DNA of 38,254 nt from Lobulomyces angularis (taxonomy: Eukaryota > Chytridiomycota > Chytridiomycetes > Lobulomycetales > Lobulomycetaceae): contig JADHYX010000203.1 of NCBI GenBank assembly GCA_027604685.1, forward strand, positions 1-38,254, written 5' to 3'. The stretch's first letter is position 1; each line of letters begins with the position of its first letter. Positions 9,370-23,000 of the stretch are shown piece by piece. A program made the translations under genes and the position numbers. The notes under the pieces were generated by a model. That model had not been told where the DNA came from. It worked only from the letters and a program-made list of their open reading frames with translations, and did no database searches.

Positions 9370-12009
9370 TTAAAGTCCAATTTTCATTAACACTTTTCCT
9401 TTATTTTTTTTGGTTTTTGAGTTAGTATCAGTTTCAGCCGATTCTCTGGAGTTGCCTTTCCAAACACTACCAGTATTTTCGAATATATTTCTCTCCGTTT
9501 CTTGAATTCCTGCCACCTTCTCATATTTTAGAGTAGGAAAATTTTCTGCATCAGGTGCATTTTTGTTTTCCATGTTTCCATCTTCTCGAGACGCATTTTT
9601 TCCCCAAATACTTTGGCTATGACTTTCCTTTCCTTTATTATTAACAGGTATTATCGGTTTTTGTACAAATCGATGTCTGCTGGCATTACTTTTGATAACT
9701 AGAATTTTTTTTTGCGGCGAAGAGGATGAGTTGGGTAGGGAGTATGGCTTGGCTCCCTTAGACAAAAATTCATCTTCTAAATAACACTTTTGCTGTTCAT
9801 AAAATAAAATTAAAGACAGATGGAAATTATGGACTATACCTTTACTTTGAAATCATTCCAAGCCTGCAGCATCTTATCGTGTTTACTATCATCGTTTAAG
9901 GAAATAGCAAGCTTTTTCCAGACTTTTCCAATCTGTAAAATCATCTCTCTACTAAACTGATCCGTTAATGAGTTCTCTCCCTTATTAATAATAAGTTTCG
10001 CAAATGCTTCCAGAAATTGAACAGCAGAATGATTGGAGTTTTTGAAGTTTGCAGCAAGGGTCTTGAAATCCTGGAATCTGGTTTTGTCATTTTGCAGTAA
10101 ACAGCTTAATCCAAGTAGAATATCTGGATCTTCAGGTGTATTTTTGTTTATTTCTAGTTTGTTAGAAACAGGATCGTTTACCTTTTGTTTCGGGTTTTGA
10201 GGAGACGAAGAACTTAAATTTTTCGATGAAGTTTGATGATTAAAACTAGCGGCAGACGCAGTTTTAAGTTCCGATGATGAATCAATAACTCGTGTATTCA
10301 CATTGCCTTTATTTTTCTTAATGGCATTTGTGGGGAGAGCAGGATATTCCTCCTTTTTTGATTGCACCGACTTATTATTGGCGATGTTGGCACTACTGAA
10401 TTTTTCTCGCTCGGAAAGTTGCTTAGACGACGAGCGTTTTGAAGAGCTTGGTGATAAAGCAGGATAATCTTCTGGCTGGTTTCCTTGCAATCTTTTGCTA
10501 AACGCTTGCAATGGAAGATTGACTTGAGGGTTAACTTTAGAAAGATGAGGAAAAGCTTCTGTGGAAGAAAGTTCTTCTGGCGCCTGCTCAAAATTAGAGG
10601 GTGAAGTCTGAACTTCTTATCTAAATTAAAAACAGAAATATAAAAAAATTTCTTACCCAAAGAATTTGGCACCCCAGAGTTTCTATCCAATTTTGAGGGT
10701 GATGACAACTGAGTTTGAAGTGGAAGTCTAGAAGAAACAGAATCTTCACTTGAATTTTGTGCTCTACCTCTTCCTCTCCCACGATTACTTCGTTGGTAAT
10801 CACTGGCAGAAGAGTTATGGTAAGAAAAATTTACATCTACAACAGCTCCTTTTTTTCCATAAGTACCATGTGCCTCTATCTTGGGTGAAAAATGTACTTA
10901 AATCGATTTAAAAAATATGTTGCTTACTTGATGTCCTTTCAAATCTATATCTGAATCAAAAACTACGAATTTTTTTTCCAAACATTCTCTTTCAGAACAT
11001 ATCACATGTTCGGTTCGAAAATGGAGTTCCAATTCCTTGTAATCTCTAAAATATTGATGTCTGACCCCTTTCCGCTGGCAAATAAAACATTGCTCATGTT
11101 TTTCACGACAGTGCTCATATAACTCGTCATTTTGAAAATAAGACTTCTTACAAAAACCGCATTCAGGATGACCTTATTTTCATCATAATCAATTTTCAGA
11201 AAACTGTGTAGTTACCTTTGAAAGAAGGATCATCAGGGTCGCCACTACGATAATGCCGAGATAATTCATTTTGAGCGTAAAGGGTGTGCTCATGTGTAAA
11301 AACTTTCTTATGTTTAATACAAAGATCACTAAGAATAATAAAAATTTAACCAAAAAAAAAAAGGAATTGGTTTTAATTACCACATCATACTTTCATGCAC
11401 CGCTTTAACATGCCTTTTTAATTCATTCCATCCACTGGCACAATAAACTTCACATTCAGGGTCAGGACAATTTAGTCTCAACAAAATCATTGTTTCTTCA
11501 TAAATTTCTTCATTGTCAAAGTAGATTTGTAGTTTTTTGTCCATAAACGGTAAATCACTCAAAGTAATGTCTTTAAACAACTTTGTACAGTCGTTTGAAA
11601 AAATGACTGCATTACATTCAACTTTGCATAGAGTACAAGAATTTGACTAAGAAGTGAAATATATACTGAAATCAGGCTTATGAATATATATAGATATTAC
11701 CTTATATAAGCCTCGCAACCTCAAACAGCAAATGTGACAAATTTTATGGTTACACTTTCCAAAGGCAAACCACACAATTTCCTCTGTACAAATTAAACAT
11801 AATTTGAAATTATCATCTTCTTTTTTATTTTCATTGTTATTTAATGTAATAACCTTGTCAATTTTTTTGTTTAAGTTGTTAATTTTACTGACAGTACCTT
11901 CATTGACATTGATAAACTTGTTTTTTTTAATTTCGTTTTTTCTTTTGCTTTTGTTTTCATCATGTAGATTCTCGGCAGAATCTGTTATGGTGCTGTCCTC
12001 GTTTTTCAT
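9370..12009 (-). CDS. HEL2: E3 ubiquitin ligase Hel2/ZNF598, sensor of collided ribosomes
   Basis: Predicted RING E3 ligase of 784 aa that ubiquitinates 40S proteins on collided ribosomes and starts ribosome quality control. Exons (minus order): 11701-12009, 11381-11646, 11216-11328, 10928-11172, 10657-10879, 9840-10615, 9370-9792; phases close. The RING has C71, C74, C86, H88, C91, C94, C107 and C110. Family landmarks follow: KKLQIYFDNEEIYEET, NCPDPECEVYC, GWNELKRHVKAVH, KKVFTHEHTLYAQNEL, HPECGFCKKSYFQNDELYEH, QYFRDYKELELHF and LEKKFVVFDSDIDLKGHQ. The long C-terminal tail is disordered, with repeated (D/N/E)(Y/F)P(A/T)L motifs (EDYPALSP, EEYPALP, ENFPTL) as in ZNF598. The exon 6 donor may be at 9839 or 9845; both keep frame. 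Confidence 0.95.
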
Positions 12010-12417
12010 CTATTGAAGTTTATGATGGTTTATTTTTTTTTTTTCCAAAAAATATTTTTAGCTCTTAGGTTAAATGGGAAGCAGATGGTAAGTAAGTACT
12101 TGAATTAAAAGGTGATATAATTACAGATAAATACACACAATTACTTAATTTAATTATTAAATTAATGTTAAAAACATTGTGGTTTAATTTCGGTAAAAAC
12201 TCTTGCTTTCACTCAAAATAAATGGGTAGAATTTTTTAGATTCAACTTTTGCCTCGTAACAGATAGATTTGTCAAATAGTAGATTAAGAACAAGGAATTA
12301 AATTGACTGAATCTTCATACTTGAAATATTGAATCCTTACTTTTTTTGGTCCAAAAATTAAAATTAATGAAGGAAAAGGCGATTTTGTGGTGAGGATCTA
12401 TATACCATCTTATGCGT
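12010..12417. promoter_or_regulatory. Upstream region of HEL2
   Basis: A 408-bp AT-rich gap between the HEL2 start and the tandem duplication. It should contain the HEL2 promoter. No clear motif, ORF or RNA gene was seen. Confidence 0.35.
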
Positions 12418-12792
12418 ACAGTTTGATTTAAACTAGGTCTTTAATTTTGCAACAGATGGATTTCTTTAAGATGTTAAAATGTTTAATGTTCTTCGATTTA
12501 TTAAAATAAGTATTAAAAAATGGAGTTGTATTGTGTAATATTTCTAATGAAATGGGATTGTTACAATTAACTATCAATAAATTATTAATGAGAGATACAG
12601 CACAGTTTGATTTAAACTAGGTCTTTAATTTTGCAACAGATGGATTTCTTTAAGATGTTAAAATGTTTAATGTTCTTCGATTTATTAAAATAAGTATTAA
12701 AAAATGGAGTTGTATTGTGTAATATTTCTAATGAAATGGGATTGTTACAATTAACTATCAATAAATTATTAATGAGAGATACAGCACAGTTT
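12418..12792. repeat. Exact 184-bp tandem duplication at the SEC7 3' end
   Basis: The 184-nt unit at 12421-12604 is repeated without a visible mismatch at 12605-12788. Shared sequence extends to ACA upstream (12418) and GTTT downstream (to 12792). The second copy touches the SEC7 stop codon (12791-12793), so the array covers its downstream/3' UTR sequence. Perfect identity in non-coding DNA implies a recent duplication or an assembly artefact. Confidence 0.95.
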
Positions 12793-15700
12793 ATTCATCA
12801 AATTTAATAAACTCTTCTCCAATTACCTCCATAAACCGTTGTAGGCTGTATCTAACTGTGGGACTATCTGCACCCATCATTTTTACTCCAAAAGTAAAAA
12901 ATTTACTTAAATGCTTCTTTAACCGTAAGCAAACAACAATTTTATGAGCCTCTTCCAAGTTTGAAAAACTGCCTTTTGATTGCTGTTGATCAGATTTACC
13001 ACTATTTTGCATTGGATTGTTTTTTATTTTCTTCCACCATCCATCCATATTTAATAATTCGTTAAAAATTAAGACAATCACTGGACTCCACAAATTTAAA
13101 TCCCTTATATTTTTTTGCTGGTCATTTAAAAACTCCACATATCTCTCAAAAACATCTAAAATTTCGGTTACTAACATCTCCAAAAATTCTTCCCCACTAT
13201 CATCCCCTTCAGACCTATAAATCGTAAATAGCAAACTTATGAGGTTATGAAGAGATGTTGTTTCTTGTTTAAATAAATTAGGCAAATTTTTCATTAACCT
13301 CTTTTTTACAATTGCTTGTCGTATCAATAAGTTGTTGTTGAATGATCTTGCTAACGAATATGAATCATAAAAACAGCTCAATATTCTTTTCTTATATTGA
13401 AAAGGTATAACATTTATCGTATAATTTACAGGCTGAGTGGAATTAGTGTTATCTGGTATTGTTGGGGAATCTAAAGAGATTACTGAATTAGGACTTTTCA
13501 GTACTAATTTAGTAGTAAAGATATGTTTTATTCCATCCATTAAAGCTAAATGTGTAGCGCATTTAATTATTGTATGTTCCAAATCCAATTCTTCTAAATC
13601 AGTAATTGGGACTATTTTGGTTTCTTTTGCACTTGAACCTGCTGATAGTGCTTTCAAATAAGCCTTATTCCCAGCCAGTAAAACCTTTGCTAAAGTTAGC
13701 TGCGTAAAAGCCTCATGCGGTGCATTTGAGATGTTCTGCTGAACAATTGTAACAGATTCAGGACTTTCACTTTCAGTTTTTGTTTCCGCTATTGAAGAGA
13801 CATCACAATTTAATAATTCCGCAGGAGACGTGGCCCAACACGCTCTTTCAATGGCAGAAATGACAACTTCCCATAGCTCCATAGTATTTTCCGCGTTATC
13901 CTTTGCAATAACCTGATTGAATTTAATAAATTTTCCAATATTTCGTTGGATAAATTGTTGTAAACAGACTTGACCAGTGGTAGCTAATTTTTCATCTCTT
14001 TTGGACAACATTGAAATAATTAACTCAAATACACTTTCTAATAATTCTAAACCTTCTATAGAATTGGAAATTTTTTCTAATAATAATGCAAACAGATCCA
14101 CCAATTTTTGTAAAGCTTGTGGCCATACTCCACTGTTAGACTGTGAACGCTCAACATCTTCAGAAGTTTGATTATCATTACCTATAGCGTTACTACTATT
14201 ACCGATGCTATTTTTTTGCCTGTTATTTGAATTCTCCTTAAAATCTTCAAATATTGGCAATATTATGGATCTATGAATTGATTTCCAATATTTTAATTCA
14301 AATAAATTTACAGCTCCTTTTAGTGTTTCAAATAAAATTTTAATCATTTCTGTCTGAATAAAATTATCCTCACTATCAGTAATCACTTTTCCCATATTGG
14401 AAACTAAAGGAAACCATTTCAAAAAAAAATGATCCTCACTAATTAATCCATTCGGTAATGTATATGGCGACAAAAGCTGCCGGGCAGTTAGGGAAGTTGT
14501 GGAACTTTCTCTTCTATTCAAATTTCGGTGATTTATTTCCATTTTATTTGAATCTTCCAATGGAACTGTTGCATCTTCCAATTGAGAGGGTGGTTGATTT
14601 GTTTTCCTTGCCAACTTATCCAATTCTGCTTGATTGGATAACCATTTTCCACATTCTCCTAGGACATTAATAGAGTTAACAGAAACTGTGTTCCGTATAG
14701 TGGTGGAACTTGAGCCTTCAAGCAAGGCAAATTCTGCCAAGGCAGAAACCAAGTCAACAAAGGCACCAGCTTTCGAAACAGCATCAACATAGTTTTTGAA
14801 AATTACCTGAATCATTTCAAATGACATTTTTGTCAATTTTTCCCATTCTGCAGAAGTCATAGTTAAGGAGCTGCTGTTGACCTTAGTACTCAAAAGACCA
14901 TTTGCAATATGAAAAGGTGGAGTAGCAGCTTTTGACAAAACGACAAAAATACTTTTCCATCCACTTTTAATGTTATTATTTCTTGCAATCATAATTTGAC
15001 TTAAGCTGGTTAAAATTAATTCTCTAATCGCAGGGTGTACATTGTGTCTCATAATCCACTATTACCAATGAGTTTAATACAAACACAATAGGATTACCTC
15101 AAAACTTTTTAAGAATTCACGCTGTGTTTCGTAATGACTAAGTTCATCTCTTTCCAAAAATTTCATGCTCAACTGTCTAAGTGAATCAACTGCAAAATTC
15201 GCCACCGAAACATTGGGGTGGCATGCAACTGTATTGAAATGAGGCTGGAGTATTCTCCAAATTTGACTCCATTCATACCTAATTCGGTGCATATTATAAT
15301 GTGCTATTTCAACGATCTTCTGCAGTAAATACCTAAAGATAAGGGTAGAAGTTAATGACTCATACAAAAATACAATTTTTACATTCTTGGAGGTCCTGAC
15401 ATTGCTGATAATTTCCCAGGGATGCCGGGACTGTTTGGGAAGTTCGGCGATGATATTATATTAGGGGTACTAGCTACACTTTGTCCAGCTATTTAATAAT
15501 TAATGAGCTGAAGAATAAGAAAAAGAAATTACATACCAGTAGCTGATTCTAACCCAACTTCTTCCAAACTAATTAAGCATAATGCTTTAAAAAAGTGAAT
15601 AATAGCGTTTGAACTTAATCCGACAGTATTGCTGAATATTTTATCAACTAAAACAGCCATAGATTGACTTGAAACTTCTGTAAAAACTTTTGATAAGTTA

Positions 15701-18700
15701 AGAGGTAACTTTCCACTGGTAAATGCTAAAACTAAATCATCCGGTCGTGTGAAACTTTGACTACGCCTAGTATATATGGAAGCAGAAGCATTATCATCTC
15801 TGCTTCCTGATAGAGATTCTCTGCTTCCGGATTGAGAGGCTCCCCCACTGGAATTCTTTCCTTGATTTATCAGGTCTTGCGACATATTCCAGGCAACTTG
15901 CAGTCTTTCAACACTACTTACTACTTTCATAACTTCGACCCAACTACCTTCCAAATATTGCCCCAAAATGTTTGCCAATGCAAATAATGTTTTAATTGCC
16001 TTCACATTTTTTGGAGTCATCTCTGCAACATGACTCAAACCAGTCAGTTTTGCCATGGAAGAAACGAAAGCATCTCTTTCAGTTTCCATTCTAAAAAGGC
16101 TGGCCACTCTAATTGCCCCACTAAAACCTTGAAGACAAAGGTCGGCTATTTTAGGTTCACTTGTTATAGATATTTTTGGTGCTGCTTCCTCTTCGGCATT
16201 AATGGTATCCCAGTCTTCAACATCATCGACGGCTGCTTCAAAAAGCAAACTAAATGTTGCCATCATTGGCCAACAAGACATTGCAAACATTGGTCTAGCC
16301 AAATCAGCATGAACGGCCGACCTAAAAACCACTTGAGCCTCCACATTATTTTGATTTCCACCTGCGGTGCCTGCGGCCCTTATCAGCATATGACTTTTCC
16401 TTTGAATTAATGCTATTTCTTTTCTATAATTTTCCATTCTAATTTTATCATTTTCTAAATCAGCTCCCCCCCACCCAATCGCCAATGTTGCAAATTGACC
16501 TGCCTGTTCTTCTTCCATCACAATTTCATTCCTACTAATTTCATCAAAAATTGAACCCAAAAATTCATCTGGTAGATTATTATTGTCGTTTATACCTTTA
16601 TTATTCTTAATAAATGCTGCTTTATCCATTCTACTTCTAACTTGCGCGCTGTGCAGGTCGGTATTTAGCATCATAATACTAAACGCCAAAATAAACGCAG
16701 CATCGGCATTTGCAAAGGTTTCCGGGTTTGTTTCACAATATCTATCAGCAAATTTTTCTAAGATGCGTTCTATCTTTTGACTTTCTCCAGGTAATCTGAA
16801 AGTCTGTAAAAACAGTCTTAAAGCGCTGACAAATTCAACACCTTTAAAATTCAATCTATCAATAAAAGAATGCATCACTTTAATATTAAACGGTTCAAAA
16901 TGGCCTAAATATTCTCCTACAGCACCTTTATCTAATCCTTGAGCTGTTAATAAAAATCTTGCGCATGAAACAGGTGTAGAGCTAACAAATCCCTTTGTTT
17001 GCAATAATGCGATTCCTGCATTCGGGTCAGTGTTAAATAACTTAATGCAGTGTTTCAATAGCTGCTTTCTTGAGGCCATTTCTTCCACTTCGGTTGGCTG
17101 GTAATGGCTAATTTGGTCCAATGCGGTATTGCTGCCAGTAGGTGTCATTGGTAAGTTGGATGAGAATTGCACAAGCGAAATACTGTTAAGTGGTCTTCTA
17201 TCAACTAATACTGGATTACTTTGGTTTGTTGGTACGATTGCATCCAAAAAAGAATTTGGCTTTTCAATTGAGGCCTTAATTGATACATTTTCAGTTTTTG
17301 GGATGGTTTTAGTTACTTTCCCCCCAATCCCAACTACTGGTAGAGCAGGAGCAACTTGAAGGCTCCATTCCACTAAGGAATTCACAATTGCAACTAAACA
17401 AGAAAGACTTTTTACTTTTAATTTTTTTTCTTGAATTTTGTTAACTTCTGATTTCGAATCTCCTATTTACAAACTATAAATAAAAAAAATGTTTTTCATT
17501 TATACCCAATAAGCTTCCCAAGCCAGCAGCAGATGCTGCGTAGCTGAGCAGCCCAGAATTAACCGCTGGCGCAGGAATTTCATTTTGTGTCCAATTTCCG
17601 TCATCTGGCACCGCTACACCTTGTCCACCTTTAAAAACATTTAAGATAAACCTTATTAATATAAAATTGTACCTTGAGAACATTTAGCACAAACATTAAC
17701 AATTCTTTCAAAAATGCTAACAACAGAGAGGTTGCAATCGTAATTAATAAAAATGTCAAGTAAGGTTTGAGGATTTTCACAAATTTTCAACAATGCTTGG
17801 AGAACCATACTTTTTTGCTTGTATGTACTATTTCCCATCTCCAATATGTGGAGATATATTGTATTTAAAATGATTTCAACCTCCTGAACCATTTTACTGC
17901 GATATAATCTGAGAATCATCAAAAAAACACTTAAACTCAGTTCGAACAATTGAGGGTGTGTTGAAATCCCATTCCTTGCAATTGTCAAACACAGATGTTG
18001 ACGAATTAAATTGATGTAAATGTCATCATTTTGCAAAACAGGTCCAGCGCTATTCAATACAGATAATATTAATTCTAATGCCAAGACCCTAGCCCTAATA
18101 GAGGTTTGACTTAATTCATCGTTCATTAGATTGTTAACGCCTTCATTTAATGTCTGATTGTGCTCAGAATGAGAAGTGTTCCCAGTGTGCATCGAAAGTT
18201 TACATAGCAATCTTAAAGATAGATAAACGTCTTTCCGCAAAAGTTCATTATAATAAGCTACTGTTGGGTCATACGGATTATTACCGCTTTTTTTTGAAAG
18301 GAATTTGGAAGTATTATGAGTTTTTTCATCAAAATTAACATTAGCTTCAGAGGAACCTACTTAATAATTTTTTTTGGACACATAAGTACTAGTATCAAAA
18401 AATGATAATACCATTTTTTTTCAAATTTTTGGTATTTTCTTTTACTTTTGCTTCAGACTCAATAATATTATCTCCTATAGTTGCTTCAGTATCGTCTTTT
18501 TCTCCTAGCATTATCTTGTCTTCAATTTTTCCATCAACCTCTGTTTTTAATCCTCCTTCCAAGTTCAATTTTTCCTCAATTAAATTGGGGTCATTGGTTT
18601 TACAGTCTGTAATTCCGAACTTCCTTCTATCTTCAAGCGGCTCTTCTGTCTGATCACTTGTGTGTATCTGATTGTTATCTCTCGTAACTTCCTCAGTATC

Positions 18701-19870
18701 TTTATCATTCGAGGTTTCTTCAGTATTTTGATTTGAAGTTGCAAATGATTTACCAACCAATGAAGGCGACTTATTATCCATTGGAGAGAGTTCAGAATCA
18801 CTTATTCTATGTTTTGATTTTTCGTCTTTCTGCGACTCTAATGAATTATTAGCAGCAATAGAGAGATTAACTTCATTCAAGTTCCTTGAATCCTGTAATT
18901 ACATATAATAAAATTATTTATTTTAAAATTAACCAAAAATTATATATTATTATGAAAATCGGAGGAAATTCTAGTATTAAAAAGGGAAAATACCTCAAGA
19001 TTAACATTTAATTTATTCAATAACACTTGGCTATAATTCTCCATTCTACTAAATATTAAATTAATCATTTGTGTTAAACTTGCTTTTGCTGTCACTTGAT
19101 TGACTAAATTTTTAGAATTTAAATGAATGGAAAAACATGTTTGAATACAGCGTAGAAGGGTATTTGTATGAATTTCTACTGTCGTTGTGGTCAATAAAGT
19201 CAATAAAAATTTAATAATTTGCAGCTGAACTTCATCTTCACTGGAATTAGTTGTGGGAGATGCCAAAGGTGATGCATTGCAAACTAAAAGCTTGAAATTA
19301 ATAAATTCAATTTTGTTTGCTGAAACGTACCAGTATATATTATTTCATCAATCAAATAAAACTGCTGTGAATCTTTACTATCTTGATCTATGGAAGCAGG
19401 TCTGTTAATTAATTCAATATCCATATTCACATTAGTATCCTTATTACTTTGATTTACTACCGATATTCTTCTGTTCATCTTTAGATTTGTTTCTTTTGAT
19501 AAAGGAGCACTTCCTCGTAACAGTTTATGTGCAACTAATTTTTGTAACGAATCCACCGCAACTTGTCTTAGTTTAGCTGGAAGGTTTGGATTACATGCCA
19601 GTTTAAGGGGAGTCCAATAGAGGTCTGCACTGAAAAAAATTTAAAAATTAATGTGAAAAGTAGAGTCGAAGCAAAAATTTGATACTTTATCATGGTTTCA
19701 TTGCTGCTTTCTAAACTAAGTTTTTCCTTTGCTTTGATTAACTCAGCTTTAACTTCAGTAAATTTAAAGTTAGGAGTGGTCTCACTTAAAAGTTTGTCAA
19801 ATGTTGAATTAAGCATAGAGCTGTTGTTCTCAAAATTAAATTTTGAAGCTTTTTTATAAGTTTCAGTCAT
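12791..19870 (-). CDS. SEC7: Sec7/BIG-type ARF guanine-nucleotide exchange factor
   Basis: Large trans-Golgi ARF-GEF of 2198 aa that loads ARF with GTP for vesicle coat recruitment. Exons (minus order): 19686-19870, 19331-19629, 18994-19283, 18412-18892, 17673-18356, 17506-17628, 15537-17462, 15383-15488, 15098-15332, 12791-15058; phases close. The N-terminal DCB region includes PLKLACNPN and DEVQLQIIKFLLTLL. Exon 4 (about residues 259-418) is an acidic disordered insert. The HUS region includes KDVYLSLRLLCKLSM and the HUS box NYDCNLSVVSIFERIV. The Sec7 domain is about 820-1005, with catalytic Glu914 in FRLPGESQKIER and MMLNTDLHSAQVR in the second active-site motif. Downstream HDS segments include EIAHYNMHRIRYEWSQIW, DSLRQLSMKFLERDEL and NIKSGWKSIF. 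Slightly longer than yeast Sec7 (about 2000 aa). Confidence 0.96.
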
Positions 19871-20017
19871 AGATCATAAATTATTGTAAATGTTTTATAG
19901 ATGTGCTGGAGTTTTATAAAATATTGTAAATAATTGTTGTCCCAAAAAATTTTACAACTCGTTGAACAACCTATATTATTTTAACAAAGCTAATACACTA
20001 ATTTTATCCGCAGACCA
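19871..20017. promoter_or_regulatory. 147-bp divergent promoter region, SEC7 / SLA2
   Basis: The start codons of SEC7 (minus) and SLA2 (plus) lie only 147 bp apart, so both promoters must share this AT-rich gap. No TATA box or binding site can be assigned with confidence. Confidence 0.5.
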
Positions 20018-23000
20018 ATGAGCTATAGTATGGATATTGCTTAGTCGCTTAACTCTTATATTTTATTTAGATTCTTGGGAAAAGGATTACAATCCTAACT
20101 ACAAGAATAGTTATAATTTTAATTCTTATCCTTATTCTGCCCATTCTGCTGTAAAATCAAATGAACAGTGGGAAACGTATGACATTTTCATTACACATTG
20201 TATTTAATGTCATCTACAGCTACAATCCTGAAGCTTACAACACTTCTTCTTCAAGACCCAATGCTCAAGCTACTGAAAAAGGTGAACAGCAACTTTCTGA
20301 ACATATTGCGAAAGCTTTATCTAGTGAAGAGACTGCGCCCAAACAAAAACATGTAAGAGCGTAAGTTATAAAATTTTACTGTTGCATGACAATTCATTAT
20401 TAGTTGCATAATTTACACTCATGACTTAAAATCCTCTGGAACATTTTTTATCGGTATAAAAGCAGCACCTTCTTTAGGCAACGATGTTATTAGTTGGAAG
20501 ACTTTAATTCTTTTTCATAAAGTCTTGAGCCAAGGCCACTCTAGTGTAAGTTGATTATGTCGATATACTTACATACTATACATTTAGGTATTACACGATG
20601 CCCAAAATGAAAAGTATTGGTTGGAAAATCTTGGAAGAAGTGTTCACGGGTCGCGAGGTTACCGATATTCCAATCGCAACTTAATTAAAATTTTTTATAG
20701 GCTATGGCATCCTTATTCAGGCCTATATTCAGTTTATTTTAGAAAAATTAAAGTTTCATCAACGATATCCCAGTTTTTTAGGGAACTTTGATTATGAGGA
20801 ATATTTGAGTTTACGAGGAGTCGAAGATCCTAATGAGGGGTAAATTTCCAGATTTTAATTAAATTTACCTAATTCTTGCAATTAGTTACGAAACCATAGA
20901 TGATTTAATTATTCTTTTAGATAAACTAGATGCATTTCAAAAACTCATCATGCAAAATTTGGGCCACTATAACAATGAGTGTCAAATTGCAGCATTAGTG
21001 CCATTACTTGAGGAAAGCCATGGCATTTATCAATTTTTGGTTAGTATGTTAACTGCTATGCATATGAGTAAGATATGATAAAAAATTATTTATCAATTTT
21101 TTTGCAGTTATTGGATCTGTTGAAGTCTTAGGGCCATTAAGGGAGAAGTTCAACCAAGGCCACTATGCATTGTTTCAATTTTACGCACAGTGTTCTCAGA
21201 TTAGGTACCTCGCCACATTAATAGCCATTCCAAAATTGTCACAATCTCCTCCCGATTTTCTTTCTAATGGTCCTCCCACGAAGCCAGCAAAGGCGGAATC
21301 TAAAACACCGAAAAAGACTTTTGACCAAGAAAAATATATGCAAGATTTGGAAAGACAGAGAATGGAGCAAGAAAGACTGGATATATTAGAAGCCGAGAGA
21401 CAATCTCGTGAGATGGAACAAAATAGAGAAATGCAGAGGCAACAAGACTTGCAGCGACAGCAATTAGAGTTACAGCGTCAGGCTGAATTACAGAGACAGC
21501 AACAGGAACTGCAAGCTCAATTAAATGCGCAAAGACAAGCTGAATTTTTGAGGCAACAGGAAGAGGAAAGAATGCGAACCTTTAATCAGCAACAACAGCA
21601 GCATTCAATGCAGCAGATGGAGCAACAAATGTTGCAACAAAGATATATGGAGCTTAATAGGGAACTAGAGAATAGTAGAAGTCAAGCTTTTAAGGATAAA
21701 AGTGCACTAGATGAAGCTGCATTGGTGAGTATAGTTCTTTATTGCCCATTTACTAAATTTGGTTCAGAAAATGAGGCAACTGGAAAATCAAATTGCGCAA
21801 ATGAATTTGCAACTTTCTCAAAGCAATGCCGGAAAAGAAGAGGTTATTCGATCTTTACAAGGTTTGCTTGCTACATTAATAAAGGTGTTAATTTAGGTGT
21901 CTTAGATGAACTGAAGCAATGGAAACAAAAATATGAAGCTTTGGCGAAGTTATATGCACAGTTAAGAAAAGAGCACTTGGATTTACTTACAAAGTTTAAA
22001 GATGCTAAAGATTCAGGTGGACGGGTCGCTGATGAAGCCAGGAAGGAAGTAGAGAAAATTCGTGCAGAGATGAGAGTAACCATTTAACTAAATGCAAAAC
22101 ACAAAAATTTTCTTTAAATTATTTTATTTAGACGAAGTCCAACGAAATCACAAGCATTTTAATTGAGAAAGATAGATTGAAATTGGAATTGGAGAGAATT
22201 CGTAAACAACAAAACGACGAATTAGAAAGACTAATGAAGGAACTTAGTTTAGCAAAGGAAAGTTTAGTAGACATCTCAAAGAACAAAGGGGAAGAAGTTC
22301 AATCAATTATTAACCGATTCACAAGTGAAAAATCGGAATTGGAAAGACTTAGCCGAGTATACGAAATAAAAAGTTCCCTTAATATTTTTAACATTGTATT
22401 AGGGTCAACAACAAATCATAGACGATTTGCAGAGACAAGTTGAAGATTTACATACTGAAACTCAAAAAACGAAAATGGTTTAATTTTTTTTTATTCCTTT
22501 TCTTTTAAAAATTTTAGGCAAAGGATGAAGATTGTCAAGTTTTACAGAGCGGTCTGGATCAAACTCTAATGGCTTTAGCTAATTTACAAAAGGTAATCTT
22601 TGAGTGTGTTTTTTTCCTTAGTAAAATTTTTTAAGGATGCTGCTGAAACAGAAGGCAATTTATTAAGTCAATTAAAAAAACTTCAGGCAGATCAAATTAA
22701 GCAGCTTAATAGAATGATGGGTATGAAATATTATATTTTGCTTACATATTATATAATACTTTTTAGATAGCATCCTACAGTCCTGTATTGTAAAAATTCA
22801 AGACGCTGTATATGAATTGGAATCTACTACTCATGAAGGAAATACCACTGCCTCTCCTGAATATGTACTTAGTTTACTGGAAAAAAGCCAAGGGGCTTGT
22901 GGAGATTTCGCTTTATGCTTCATTAAACTTGTTCAAGTAATTGAACTTGTAAATTTGTTAAGCTAAATTATTTATTTTGTAGGGGGGGGATCAGGCAGAT

